Of a DNA stretch of 64,000 bases, positions 48,913 to 62,349 are shown in pieces (within the stretch, counting starts at the first letter, position 1; each line of letters begins with the position of its first letter). The DNA comes from Elysia crispata (lineage: Eukaryota > Mollusca > Gastropoda > Plakobranchidae): positions 124,001 through 188,000 of the forward strand of contig JAWDGP010006429.1 in NCBI GenBank assembly GCA_033675545.1, given 5' to 3'. The notes beneath the pieces were generated by a model, which saw only the letters and a program-made list of their open reading frames with translations, ran no database searches and was not told where the DNA came from. The position numbers and the translations under genes are program-made.

Positions 48913-48918
48913 AATAAA
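48913..48918 (+). terminator. Likely poly(A) signal of the hnRNP M gene
   Basis: AATAAA lies about 1.0 kb after the stop codon. From about 48950 it is followed by a strongly TG/T-rich stretch (TTGTCTGTTTTTGTTGGGTT), as expected for a downstream element. Another AATAAA with T-rich sequence lies at about 50000, so alternative ends are possible. Confidence 0.5.
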
Positions 48919-51648
48919 AGTTGATTAATTTTTACATTGGTACCTATTCTGTTGTCTGTTTTTGTTGGGTTTTTGTGTTTGATAGAAAGAGACTGTTTAA
49001 TCCAGATGTTTTTATTTTTAAGTTTTGGTCACCTGAAGCATCTTGATATATTCTTGCATCATGAGCAACAGCAAAATAATAGGTCATCTCATTGTTCAGG
49101 AACATTTGGCCAATTTGAGACAAAAGAGCATATTTTGGATTGCTAAAACTCAAAGCAAAAGGAGAACCAAAAAATTTTTTTGCTAACTCAGTTTATTCAA
49201 TAACTAATTGTGGTTTACCCCAAACCTTACTATTCTTGCTATTTTGCATTTGGATGTCTGTACTGTGTCACAGCATTGCCTTAGTATTCTGTTCTTGTAA
49301 AGAAAGCAGTTAGCATTTTAGCTGTGTGAAAGTCGCATTTATTGCCAAACTTTCATGAGTTGTTTATATTAGTAACTGCTCCAGTGGCTCTCTGTCATTG
49401 AGGTGGCTTCAAGCTTCTGGGTAACTAAAACAAGGAAATGGAAACTTTGAATTTAACAGGTTTATTTACAATAGTTTTGGAAGTTTCATGTTTTTAAAAT
49501 TTGACTTTGATTTGAATTTGTGATTGAGAGCACCACAAATGCAAGTGGGTTTTTGAATACTTGCACTTGTTAGTGGACATTTATGAGACAAATTATCTTC
49601 TTTTGAACAAGTCTTAATTGTTTACATGGAACAGATAGATCAATATCTACCACTGCTTTTAGTGAAAAATTTGTTCCATTTTCTGGTAAAATATTCTCTT
49701 AGTAAAATAGCTGAAGAAAAGATATGAACATATACTTCTACATACATTTTTAAAGAGTTTCTTTCTTAAAAATTTGAAAAAGGCCAAGGGGATGTTTGAG
49801 AATTTTAAGGGTTGAATAATTTTTTTCCTTGTCCATTTCTGTCTTGGTTCAAAAGGTCAGAAGATTTCTATGGCCTCTGTCAATACATATCTTTATGATA
49901 CACTTCTAAGGTTCTCATTTTGCATACAGAAAAGGGTTCATCCATCAATGACTTCATTTGAGTTTGTACCATGTTATCTCTTTGAAGCAGAAATTACAAA
50001 TAAAGCTGAATAGATTTTAATAAATGAAAATGAATAGGTTTGCTTTCCTTTCTCACTCTGGGTGTGTAATTTTTACACCATCAATCCGGACTATCAACTT
50101 TCTTCTGCCTTTTAGTAAGGTATATTTTTCTACTTTCAAATTTGCTAAATATAGTAGCAGAATAGAGGAGAATTGTTGTCCTCTGAATTATTTCTTTTGG
50201 TGATGGTGCACTTACAAGCAATTTTATTTAGCAAAGTAAATATTTCATCAAGCTATAAATTAATGTGAACCATGAATCAGAAGGTAAGATCTTTTTTTAA
50301 TTGGTGCTGTGTGTTTTAGGCTTCAGATAAGTTGGTTTATAAAATGGTGGCTTATCTCAATTATATTGATTTTCTTGCATTCAAAACTTTTCAAAAGGTG
50401 TTCCTAGGAAAACTTACCACTGGCATCAGTTTATAGCAATGGAAGCTTTATAATAAATGACTGTGTCGAAAGCTTGCCTATTGACTTTCATAAGTGTTGA
50501 CTTAAGCCTTAATTTTGTTTTTATCAAAACATTTGTTTTAGAAAAATATAGATGGTCAGCTTTGCAAGTTGCAGCTTTGGTAGTTTGGTGAGCTGATCAT
50601 CTTTTTTCATTAAATCACTCTATATGGGGATAAACAAAGGTTTGTGCAGAAAAGATTTGTCTCCAAAAGCTAGTTTATGGTTTCAATTTGTTCATTATAA
50701 AGCAAAGATAAGTTATTTATAATGTCATGGTAAGGATTTGATTTTTGAATGACCAGTTTCTTAATGCTTCAGATGTTATATTTTTTAATTATTTTTTTTA
50801 TTTTGGGCACGCTTGTGTCTGCATTTGTCTCATGCTTTTTTGCAAGCTGGGGCAAGGTGTGTTCGTGCTCCTAATAATGTCATTGTTGCTCCATCAAGGG
50901 TGGTTGCTTTCCAGGTTTCTTTTCAGGACACAGCACGTGTATGTCAACATGGTTTGTGTAAGTATTATTCTGTTCTTCTCTTATTTGGCCTCTAAATATT
51001 TTTGATAGTCCTCCAAGTTTTTTTTCCTCAAAGTAATCTGTACCAACAGATGTGCCTGATGTTTTGAGTTAATTCTCTTGTCAAGACATAATTAAGGAGA
51101 AAAATCTCCTTCTGTCTTAAAGGTATGATAGCTTTGGTGCTTTTTTCAGTTATCTGCAGCATTTTTTTTACATGAATGTTTTAAATATAAAGAGATGGAG
51201 TGGTTTGAATTTGCTCCTGTGAATGTTGGTCTTGTTTCAAAGTTTCTCGGATGTGACTTTCGAACCAAATTAGTATCTGTGACATTGATTAATTCATTGT
51301 GTAACCTTGATTTGCTTTTCATCTGAAAAATTAAAAAAAAAACAGCAACTGCACTGTTTGGCATTACATTGGTTTTACATCATAATTAGGCATAAATAAA
51401 GCATATTTTATAGATGATTTGCATTTATGCAGGTGTTGCACCTTTAATACTAAATTGAGTTTTTTTTTAATGATTTCTTTATTTCTCAATGAACTATTAA
51501 ATATAAAAGCAGAACCCTCTTAAAATGAACAAGTATAAATGTAAGCACAAATGAGATTGAAAAAAAAAAAGAGGAAATGACTAAAAAGTGAAGTAAAGTA
51601 ATTTTTTTATTTAGAAAATTATATTAAAGACAAATTATATATCTTCAG

Positions 51649-51711
51649 GTGTCCGGGGACCTCCTTGCTATGAAGCACCAGCTGACCTTGCAAATCTTCG
51701 ATTATGATCAT
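51649..51711 (+). other. Orphan exon-like segment (63 nt)
   Basis: It is bounded by TATATCTTCAG and by GTAAGTTTT, both good splice sites. The length is a multiple of three, and phase 0 is open (VSGDLLAMKHQLTLQIFDYD, then H). In phase 1, which the hnRNP M donor at 46191 would need, it reads into a TGA just before its end, so it could act as an alternative terminal exon. I do not recognise the peptide and could not assign it to a gene. Confidence 0.25.
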
Positions 51712-51799
51712 GTAAGTTTTAGCCATGATTTGTATGTATACATATAGTTTGAAGATAAGTTGGAATAATTAATATGAGTGCTCAACTGTGGGAGCATTT

Positions 51800-51865
51800 T
51801 ATAGATATAGAAGATCTTACCTTAAATTCTCTTCATACTTTAAGGTAAGATCTTCTATATCTATA
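51800..51865. repeat. Perfect 27-bp inverted repeat with 12-nt loop
   Basis: The arm at 51800-51826 (TATAGATATAGAAGATCTTA...) is the exact reverse complement of 51839-51865. It would form a perfect 27-bp hairpin as RNA or a cruciform as DNA. It lies about 90 bp after the orphan exon-like segment. Confidence 0.95.
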
Positions 51866-54800
51866 TATATATATACACACTAAAAGTTGAATTATCCACC
51901 TTAACGCTTGTTGGCAAGATTAGCATAGCACTATTAGTAGCCAGAAATGAATGTCTTTTAATGTCCTTTATGAAGGCAATGAAAAAAAAAAGGTTCTTGA
52001 AATTTTAAGTAGAAAGTGAAATGAAAGAGATATTGTGCCAAGTTGTTTTTTTCCTATGGCAATTTTATGAAAAATGATTTGGGCTCCATTTCCATCTCTG
52101 CCTCATGTTTACTACTTTTGTCTGGTCTTTGCACTGTATAAAACATGTTCTAGAACTGGAAGAAATGGCTCAGAGGTCCATATTTTATTTTAGATATTGC
52201 TCAGAACAAAGCTTTTAAATGATAATTTTTTTTACATTGCGGTAAAATCTCTTATGATTTAACTCCTATCTCTTGCTATCAGATTGTTTTGAAGATTTCT
52301 CATGTTACAATTGTTGTTACATTTGTTCTATGCTGGGCAGCCAGTTTTAAATATTAAATTTTTTTTTTACTGTATGCTGAGTGAACCATGAGGAAGAAAT
52401 TATATGAGTAGGTCATTTCTCTGTCCACAGCTATTTGATTTCAAATTTCTATGATTAATGTGCCTTTGCTCAAAGCAGTTAATAATAACTTGTTCTGGAT
52501 GCTTATCTCCTCTACTGCATTGATCCAACTTTTCAGAATACATTCTGGTTTTGCTTGAAGTCAGGCTATTGGCATGAGAGATTTCAATCATTATATATAT
52601 TTAGTAATTTAAAAAAAATGCTCATCTTACATAATAAGGTCTTTTAAAACATGTCAAAAGCATAAAATCTATGGGAGGGTGAAAATTGATGCATCTTGGA
52701 GGAAGAATGTAGCCATTTTTTAATGTTTCTGGTCTCTTTAAATCATATATGAAAATAAAATTCCTTTAAACTGCATAATTTTTTAACCTAATTTTCAATG
52801 AAACATTCTAATATTTGATTTATTTTAAGTACGGATAGAAAAAAGTATATTGAGGACCCTCCTCCCCATAAAAATTGAAGCAAGTGCAGACCTTAACTTT
52901 CTCTCACTCTCTTTTTATTGGAAAGCATAATTTCATAAACTTATCAGTTGAGAAACGCACTCAGATGAATCTGTAAGACTACAAACATTTAAAAAAAACT
53001 GACATATGATAGTCAGTATGAAAATTTACACTATTTGGTTCTCAAAATAGGCGAAAAAAGATCCCAGCCTATGTAAAATTTAAATTTTGAACCTTTGAAA
53101 AATTTCAGTGGGATATACCTCAGTCTAGCTTACCTTGGAATGTAATTTAAAATCTTAATTGTATAAAAGAACCCAGATAATCTGTAAAAGTGTTATGAAA
53201 GAGTTCAGCTGATCACAAATTTAAACTACCAGTACCATTAATCCGTTGATCAACAAGTCATGTTAAAAAATAAAATGTGATTATTGTAATTTAAAAAGTT
53301 TCTTTGCAAAAATGAGCTCTTAACCATGTTGTCACTTATATCTTCATGCTTAAGGTTATCCTTGCTGAAGAGCAGAGGTTGAAGAGACCAATGCCTGCAA
53401 ATGTGTTTTGAACTTACAGGTTCATAAATGCAAACTATAATCTGCTTGAACAAGGTAGGTACAGTATTATCTTAAATTTTAAGGACTTTGTATTTCAAAT
53501 GAATAAGCAATTGATGCGATAAATAAAATCATAATTGGATCTCTTAAACGAGCATAGTTTCAGTTCTTTTTTTTTCCTTTTATAAACTTACCCTTGGCTG
53601 TGAGCACAAAACTACAGTGCTTGGCTTCTGTTTTAATATAATCCACACAGCTTGTTAAGTAAATATAACTTACATGGCAAAATATGTGCCTGAATATCTT
53701 GTAAACAGAAGTCTCATATGCACTGAGGAGGCACATAGCACATCTGAAAAATGAAGACCCCCTTAAGTTTTTCTAAGCCCACATGGCCGAACATTTTGAA
53801 CATAGTTTTGAACTAGTGATAGATTTGAGAAAATTTTTACTGAATGAAAAAAAAACATGAACTTGCTGACATTAGACATATGTGAGAGATTTAATCTGAT
53901 TTTTAGAATGCCTTAGCTTTTAGGACTGGAGATTGGCAAATAACCCTGGAAATTTGCTGAGATTTTCTTGCTTATAGCATACTCTGAAAATAATTAAATG
54001 AAGGCTTTGGCCATTTGAATCACTTGAATTAAAAACTTTTGCCTTTGGGCAACATTGATGCAGCTGTAACTGTTGTTTTTTTTTTTTTTTTGTGAATTTT
54101 GTATAACCAGTGCCCATCTTTTGATGGCATGTTATCACCATTTTTCTGCTATTGCTTATAAGACTACGGCTCAAATGTTTAGGAATTGCACCTTTTTTTT
54201 TAACTATATATGGCCTTTTTTTTTGTTTGCCTAATGAATCAATATGTCAATCAGAGGTAAACAAATTAATGTTTGACTTTTTCAAATTTTTACAATATTG
54301 GCATGGGTAATTTTTACTTTTTTGCTAAAATTTTAGTCCATCTGTAGTGTAGCCAAAACAATTTTGAATCTGTTTATCATTTAATAAACACAGAATCAAA
54401 TAATATCTAAACTCAAAGAGAATTTAAGAAAAGAAACCTTTAATGGGCCAGGGTCTAGGTGTAACCTTGCAGTCCCATGTTTTTTTTTTTTTCAGGTGCC
54501 CCTAAGTTTACACCTTTTTCAAAGAATCATTGAAAACCACAATTTCCTTTTCTTTGTGCATATAATTTTTTAGTTAGCTTTTGCCACTTAGGTGTTATGG
54601 TTGAATACAGTAATCACTAAATAGATTATGGTTGAATACAGTTAACAATATATAGATGAAGTGCTTATATTTTGTGTAGATTATTTTTTTTTATATTTCT
54701 ATTTTTTTTTTTTTCACAGAATCTTGACAGGCAAAAAGTCAGGCTGCTTAGTTTAAGAAATTTGCCTAAAGTTTGCATTATTCCTTTGAACTAATTTGTT

Positions 54801-56420
54801 AACGGAGAGGCTAAAATAATCTTACATTTAAAAAAAAGTTGGTAATACAGGTATGTTGAGAAAAGAAGAACGCAGACTATCCAACTTTTAACCTTTATAT
54901 CTCACAGAGAATATTATAATAAATTTATACCCTTATGATATATATAATCATATATTGCTTTGTATGGATTCAATGAATATACTTTTTAATTGAAAACAAA
55001 AGAGACATACATTAACTTTTTGATGTTGATGATTACAGAGGATTTTTTTTTCAAAACTTTGTTGATCCCATATTAAATTTCTGTGTTATATCAATTTTTT
55101 AAAAAAGATTGTTTTTAATTTTGATGAATTGTTTACACAATGGTGTCCTTGTCATCATACCTTTAGCTCATTAGGTCATAAAGAATCTCCTTGTTTTCAA
55201 ATAAAAAAAAAAAAGAATAAGATAAATTAATGTATTACAACAAAATTGGTATCAGTCGAAACTTGCTGTTAGAAGTACATTTGATTTTCCCTATGAATTT
55301 TTTATTTTATGAGAAACTAGATATGTGTTAATGGCATGGTGAATGTGGTCAAAATTAGAATTGAGGTGATTGATAGTGAATTGATTATGTGTCAGAAATG
55401 GCAAAGATAAAGTCCTGTTTGTTGGAACTCACTTTATCTTACTTTTAAATTCATCATCACTAAGGCTGGCTTGAGTTAAGACACCTGTGAGCTTCTGTCC
55501 TACTGCTGCCGAAATGATTGATATGAATAAATTAGGATTATGGTTTTTTCATTGAATTTATTTTGTTTTACTTGTGATACATGTAAATTTATCATTGTTG
55601 TGTATTGCTTGTATAAGTTAAAAAGTTTGATGGTTCTAATTAAAGAATTGGTTATAGAAATATCAAGATATGATAAAGAAAATCAAAGTAAAAAATGTAA
55701 AAACAATCAGAGTTTAAAAATTGACAGTTCAAGCAGAAGAGAAAAAAATCTCGGTTGAAAAGTTGAAGGCATACAACACAAAACTGCTTTTTTTGTTGTC
55801 ATTGTTAAATATGGTGACTGAAATCTCAGATAAACTCTGTCTCTTACCATTTTTGCTGAATAATGTGGAGGTAGCACAAAAAAGAACAACTTGCCAGGAG
55901 TATCTCAATGAAAGCTCTGTATATTAGCCAATCTCAAATAGTGAATACCTCAAAGGGAAGACGATTAAAAGAATGTTAAATGTGACTTCTAATAAGATTT
56001 TCAAAACCAGTTTTTAATAATTATGTTAAATACGATTTGTACACATACATAACCTGGATGCTACAGACTCTATGAAAAAATAAAATACACTAAAATAAAG
56101 TCTATTAGACATTGTTATTGATAGGAAGTGGAATTAAATTTAAAAAATGAATCTAATTTAAAAAAATTTCTTTTTGCATTTTTAGTTCTTGCTCAGGCCT
56201 AATAAATAATGGCTGCAATTTTGCTATTAATATCAGTCTGGAAATAATCACAAGCTTTGCCATTTTCAAGGACGTAAAAGAAAAATAATGACATTTCACC
56301 TTCAACTATTTTCTTTCTACATATTTATTCATTTTTGAAAGGCTAGGCCTAGAATGGAGTCTCAGCCAAGGAAAAATATCTAAGCCACAAATTATTTGAA
56401 AGCTCTCTTGTATGAGAAGA

Positions 56421-56584
56421 GCAACATTAAAGTATCTGTGGTATCCCTTACCACACGAAAAAAAAAACAGTTTGCCTAGGCATCTATATCAATACTATTT
56501 GCAGCAACATTATAGTATCTGTGGTATCCCTTACCACATAAAAAAAACCAGTTTGCCTAGGCATCTATATCAATACTATTTGCA
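56421..56584 (+). repeat. 83-bp tandem duplication
   Basis: The unit beginning GCAACATTA.AGTATCTGTG occurs at 56421-56503 and again from 56504. It differs at a few bases and in the length of an A run. It is flanked by AT-rich non-coding DNA. Confidence 0.9.
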
Positions 56585-57329
56585 TTTTCAGCAAATTCCT
56601 GGCTTTTGAATTTTTTTTTTCACTATAGAAATTTCCTGTTGTGATCTTCTTATGTTCATTGAATTTTCTGTTTTCAAATTTCTAGAGAAATATGTTTGCT
56701 TAGCATGTCATTGCTAAACAGAGACATTTGTTCTCCAAAAAATGGGGAAATTTTTTTGCACACCAACAGTATTGTTCTGTCCCTTCAGGATTTTGCACAG
56801 CTTGCAGATTTAGTCTAAATTACTCTTAAAAAGATTCTAGATTTAGATGTAGACTAGTTTACTTTAGATTTAGATCTCTAAATAGAAAACATGGAAAGAC
56901 ATGGATAAATCTTATTTAATTGTATGTAAACTATAATATAAAGTCTATCTCACTAACTTATAGATGTATATCTTGGAAATTTCCTCTTAAAATACAAATG
57001 TACAAAAAAAAAAAAATGCATCACGGCAGTATAGATATGAATTGGGACCAATTAGTGAGAGCACTATTTTTAACAAAAATGTGAACAATCTGTTGAACTA
57101 CCTTTATTTAATTTTAATGTTAGACCAACTACAACTATTGTTGAGTGTTAGGTTCAGCTCTTAATTTGTAAAAAAAAGTCACTTTATAAATTGTTGATAA
57201 AAAAAGCAATTTATAGTTGTAAAACATTGTTATTGATCATTAAATAACTTTGAAAAATTCATTGCATGCTTCAATCAATCAGGTCACCTGCTCTTTACTT
57301 TAGTTTAGCTTATATGATCTTGACCTTCC

Positions 57330-58050
57330 ATGTACCTCATAGCTTTTAGTGCATGTCACTCGTTCTATATTTAGCCACTTTGTCCATTCTACATCTTTTC
57401 TCGTCGGTTTCCCCTGCTGCGTTTTCTTATTCTTTTGAACTTCCAATTATCAAAAAGTGTCTCAGTTTCACACATCATATGTCTGAAGTTTACATATTCT
57501 TCTTCGTACCATTCTCTGTAGAAACCATGTGTCTGATGCCTCCAGTTTCTCTTGTACTTGTTTTGACATTGTTCGGGCCTTACATCCGTACATCAGAATG
57601 GGTTCAATAGAGCACTCCAAAGCTGTTCTTCTCGTGTGGATGTAAAAATATATTATTGACATGCATTAATACTATTACTACCTATTTTATTTCTGGAAAC
57701 TCTTTTGCCTTCACAATTCTTATTGCAATTTTGTGTTATGGCGACCATTGCCTGATATTTAAATTTTAAGTACCCAAGTATTTGAAATGATGCCTTTGCT
57801 TGAGTTTATTCCTGTTGATAAAAATGTTGATCTGTGGGCACTCATTGTTCAGACAGAAGAACATGTCTTCTGTCTTTTTGCAGTTTGATTCCAACCCTTT
57901 CCTTTTGCTTTCTTCAACAATGTCTACTAATTGATGTTAGTCTTCTTTATTCTTTGCAATTAATACAATGTCATCAGCGTATCTCAAATTGTTAATCTTG
58001 TGCCCTCCTACTTTAATTCCTGAGTATCCATATACTATAGGTTTCGGTTA
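57330..58050 (-). mobile_element. LINE reverse-transcriptase relic
   Basis: On the minus strand, interrupted frames read LRYADDIVLIAKNKED. The YADD catalytic motif of reverse transcriptase is at 57981-57970. HHFKYLGT follows, then after a gap EPILMYGCKARTMSK and WFLQRMVRRR, and finally a RSRGNRREKM tail. This is the normal order for the palm-to-C-terminal half of a non-LTR retrotransposon ORF2. Stops and a missing segment between YLGT and the C-terminal part show it is inactive. Confidence 0.85.
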
Positions 58051-61000
58051 ATTATTAGAGAGAGAAAAGCACAAATTCTTGCCTGCAAACAGGCTTTATT
58101 TTTTTAAATGAGATGATTTTCTCATCAACTTGCATTCACAAGAGCACTGAGGATATCCAGCTACTTCCTTTGGATGAACAGTTTGTCTAAGCAATATCAG
58201 CTCTTTGTTCGTCCTAACCTGAATTTTTTTAGCATATAAGTTACCCTAAATCTAAGGGTGTGATGATGTATGAATCAATGACACATGGTTAAAAAATCAT
58301 AATATCTATGAATGTTTCAAATAAAGATTAATAAGTATAGAAACCAAGTTGTATTGTTAGAGGTAAATATGATCTTGACAAAACTGTTTAAACATATACT
58401 GTCATCTGAGACTTTTTTTTTTACTTACAGGGTTTACTTTCGAAAGTTAAAGAACAACAGAAATGCTATGAAAATTAAAAAAAAAACAACCCAAGAAAAA
58501 AACCAACAAACTAAAACTACATCTTATTATGTAATTTTTATTTAAAATAAACAAAACACAATTAAAAATGATCGTCTCCATGATGCAATTTAAAAAAAAA
58601 AATATAATTACATTGTATTACATTAAAATAAAAGATTGTATGTAACTTACAGTGAGGATGAACAAGATCATATATGAAAAAAAAAACCAGCTACACAGAT
58701 CATACACACTCAAACATCAAAATATGGTGCAATTTCTCATCAAAATTGCAAAGCGGATGATCATAATGATCACATTATCATGATTGTTTATATTTTTAAG
58801 TACACATGCTAGTTCTATGCGGTGCTTTGAGTTTTAAATTTAACCTTATAATCCAAATCAATCTTAACTCATGATTCAAATCTTTAAATTCAGTTGAATT
58901 ATGCTTAGTAGCACTGACAGCTACCGTACAACTTGGCAACTAAAACATCACTGTTTGTCAAAGTAGATATAGTAAAAAAAGCCTTTATTTGCTCACCTGC
59001 AATGATTTTTCTCACCCCTTTTTACATTTTCAAGCTTCAACTATTTTCTACTCCTTCTTTGAGCCAATGTCTATCATTGCTTTTGTCTCAAAGTCTGAAT
59101 TTCTGTGGTACTGGTAGAATAGGAGAAAAAAATCAATATTTCCAAGAGTCAAACTATTAGATAAAAACTTTGTTTTCACTATCTTGTCTACTATTGAAAT
59201 ACTAAGAAAGCTTTTGTTTCCCCAATTACTGTAATTGTAAAGAGCATGTTACAGTATTCATGTTCATCTATTAGAAAATCAGTAAGCCATTCCCTGCAAC
59301 AAATTAGTACACTACAAAAAGGTATTTTTTCGTTGATGCTAAAACGTAACAGTTCTCAAGCTCACATAAACGTGTCTGTAATGTCCTCTCCTAAATAAAC
59401 AAACATTTATCCAGTGGTCAATGTCTGTGCCTAATATGATTAATATGCTCATAAATTAAAGAATAATAATTGAGCTGTGACAATAACCCTCTTACTTTGT
59501 ATGAATTAATTTATATGGTGTGGTGCCAAATCACACTATCAGTGTGAATATGTGCTAGGTACCAATTTAGAAGAGGTAAAATCAGATGAGTCAGTAATAA
59601 TTAATATTTTTGTAGGTCGTGAATTGGACCTATATTATATTACTTTTTAATATTCTTGAGGTCTTTCATGCTACAAGATTTGACTAGGCACATATTTTCA
59701 TTTGATCATTTTCATGCAAAATCTTACCTCTTCACTCTGCAACATCACTCATTCATGGATTTACTTAGCAATTGTCAGTGAAAATAAAAACATATCAATC
59801 AAATGGGTCTTACTGAGGGAACAAAAGTTAATCAAATTAAAAATAGATTAACACAGTTCTTGCTTTGAACTGAATCAAAATGAAGTTTTGCCCGATGTAA
59901 ATTTAAAATTTTTTGGCTTTATGAAAATAAAATTCACTTGTGTCAGATAAAATTCTTTAAATTTTATTCATGTACCAAATATCTACGAGCTGAGAAGAAC
60001 TTATGGACTTGATCAGGATGGGACAAAGATGCATATGATTATAATAGTTCTCTCATAGCAAGTAAAAGAGAAAACAGGCTTTTTTCATCTTGCTACTCTT
60101 TTCTTTATCATGTCGTTTAAGGTTTTAAGGATGAATATTTCATATTTCTAGAAGACTTTATATTTCAAAGTAGAAAATTGCTGACTTGCATCACCTTAAT
60201 ACTTGAGCAGCATAAGTTAAAATATGCCTTGCGCATTGTTAATGTCTAAACCATACAGTTTAATAGAATTTAACAGATCCACTTTTAATCACTATTGAAT
60301 TGTATGTCCAAGGGAAACAAATTAGAAATTCTTGTTTGAACATATTAATAAATTTAATGTGATTATTGTTAATATGGGCATATGTACGAGCCAAAAATGT
60401 ATATTCACTAACTTCCTCATTTGAGAAAAAAAATTTTTTATAGGGCCATTATTATTTGCACCTAGCTCAAAACAAAGGGAAAAGGTTTTGACCAAACGTT
60501 AATTCGGAACAAGTAAAAATGAGCGAATTGAACCCACTCCATCCAAAAACTCTAACAGAAAAATTGAAAAACATCAATAACTTTTCTGCCCCATCTTGTT
60601 AAAACTGATGGGGGAACCTAAGATGTTTGCTGCACTTGCTGTACATTAACAATTTTTTTATCATAATACATTACAAGTAAAAAAGAAATTTTCTAAGCTC
60701 AAAAAGTTTTTTGCGAGTTGTAAAATACCTCAGTTATAATGTTGTCTCGTGTATAATAGGAGAGATAAAAAAAAGTACATTAAATAATTCCAAAGAATAA
60801 TCTTTGTGACATGACTCATTAGAACTGTTTTAAGACATTGTTTTCAAGTACAAATCCAACAAAAAAAGAAAAAAACTCATTAAAAAACCAAAAAATCAAA
60901 ACACACTATGGTAGGAAATAGTAAATAAATAGAACTAAAAATAAATCACAGCCATGTTCAATAAAATTTGTCAGTAAGGCTAGGAAGATTGTCACAAAAT

Positions 61001-62349
61001 ATTTGATAAAATTAAAACTTCTTACAAATATATATCTATATATGTAAAACAAAGTTCTCAATTTTAAATAACAGACATGAGGACATATTTTTCTTATAAA
61101 ACAACAGTTCTTTTCATATATATCCTTGCATGTACTGAGAACCTACAAGTACATCTTTAACCAATACCCAGCCTCTCTCTTGGTTTTCAAAACCATAAGT
61201 ACAAGGGCTTTCCACCCAAAAAGGTGAAAATGGACTGACCTTTAAGCCTATTGCATCAATTTTCATTCTGTAAACACAAGCCTTACCAATGCATTATTCA
61301 ATTCTGAACATGGATCGCTATTGGTGAACGCACCAATGAATGACAACAGGAGAAAGATGACTATCATCATTGAAAACTGGTCAAAGTCAGAGATAAGTGC
61401 TCTGATCGGATTTCTACATGTTAATAGCTCTCCAACAAAAATTCAAAACAAACTTGTTTCCATTATGGTATGGATGTCATGAGCAAAAGACAAGTATAGG
61501 CCTACCAATGGTGCACAGGGTAGTCAGGTCTTGATCATAGCAGGAAAATGTCTGTCCAAAGGCATCCCAGACATTGCTCAAATCAAACATTTGATTCAGG
61601 AAGAATTAAAAATTTAGTGAAAAATCTTGATCTCCAGCAGACAACTTTTCAATGAATATTGCATGAAGAAATGAGATACCAGGAAGTGTCAGCACAATGA
61701 GTACTTGTGCAATTGACAGATGACCATTAAGCTGTGCAAACAAAAGTCTGTCACTGTCTGGTTATAAGGATACAAAATGGTATTTGGTGGAGAGAATTGA
61801 GGAAGTGATAATGGTTTGGTGGACCTTTTCTATGTAGTTTTGATTGAAGGACATAAAATATGGGTACATCTCACAATACCAGAGACAATGCATGACATGA
61901 CATGGAAATGCTGGTTGTTACCAACACCCCCAAAAGTTAAGTTTTAGACCTCTGAAAAGATATTCGGCAGGACAGCGCTTCATTGATGATGACAACCCCA
62001 CTGAGGATGTGACAAAATAGCTTCACTCACTTGATGAAAATTTCCTTAGAGGTTGCATATATTCCCTAGTGCTACTAATCGCAAAAATGCTGCACTGCGT
62101 GTATGTAAAAAAGTAGACTATTTGTATGAGTACCTTTTATCCAAATTTTATCAAAACAGGCTAACGGCTATTTAATTTAGAACTATTTTCACCTTCTTTT
62201 TTGGGAAAGCCCTTGTACATTGAAGATGTAGTATAGAAAAGCATTATAAATTAAATTTCATACCTCATTAGCACTAAAGCAGGAAATCAAATTTAAAAAA
62301 AATCAACATCAATTTACACTCTCTGTTCCACATGTATGACAAATGGAAT
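58051..62349. other. Interval probably including the 3'UTR of the minus-strand WH2 gene
   Basis: No coding segment is recognised. The stretch 61100-62100 has a less extreme base composition than its surroundings and could be 3'UTR of the gene ending at 62350. No single poly(A) signal stands out among many TTTATT motifs. Confidence 0.4.

Larger units (their letters stand above)
49000..57329. other. Long interval with no recognised gene
   Basis: AT-rich DNA between the hnRNP M 3' end and the LINE relic at 57330. Apart from the orphan exon-like segment, the hairpin and the short tandem duplication listed separately, I see only short AT-driven frames. A few exon-like islands with splice-like borders (about 50847-50915, 53422-53455) do not assemble into a protein. 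They could be non-coding exons or 3'UTR. Confidence 0.45.
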
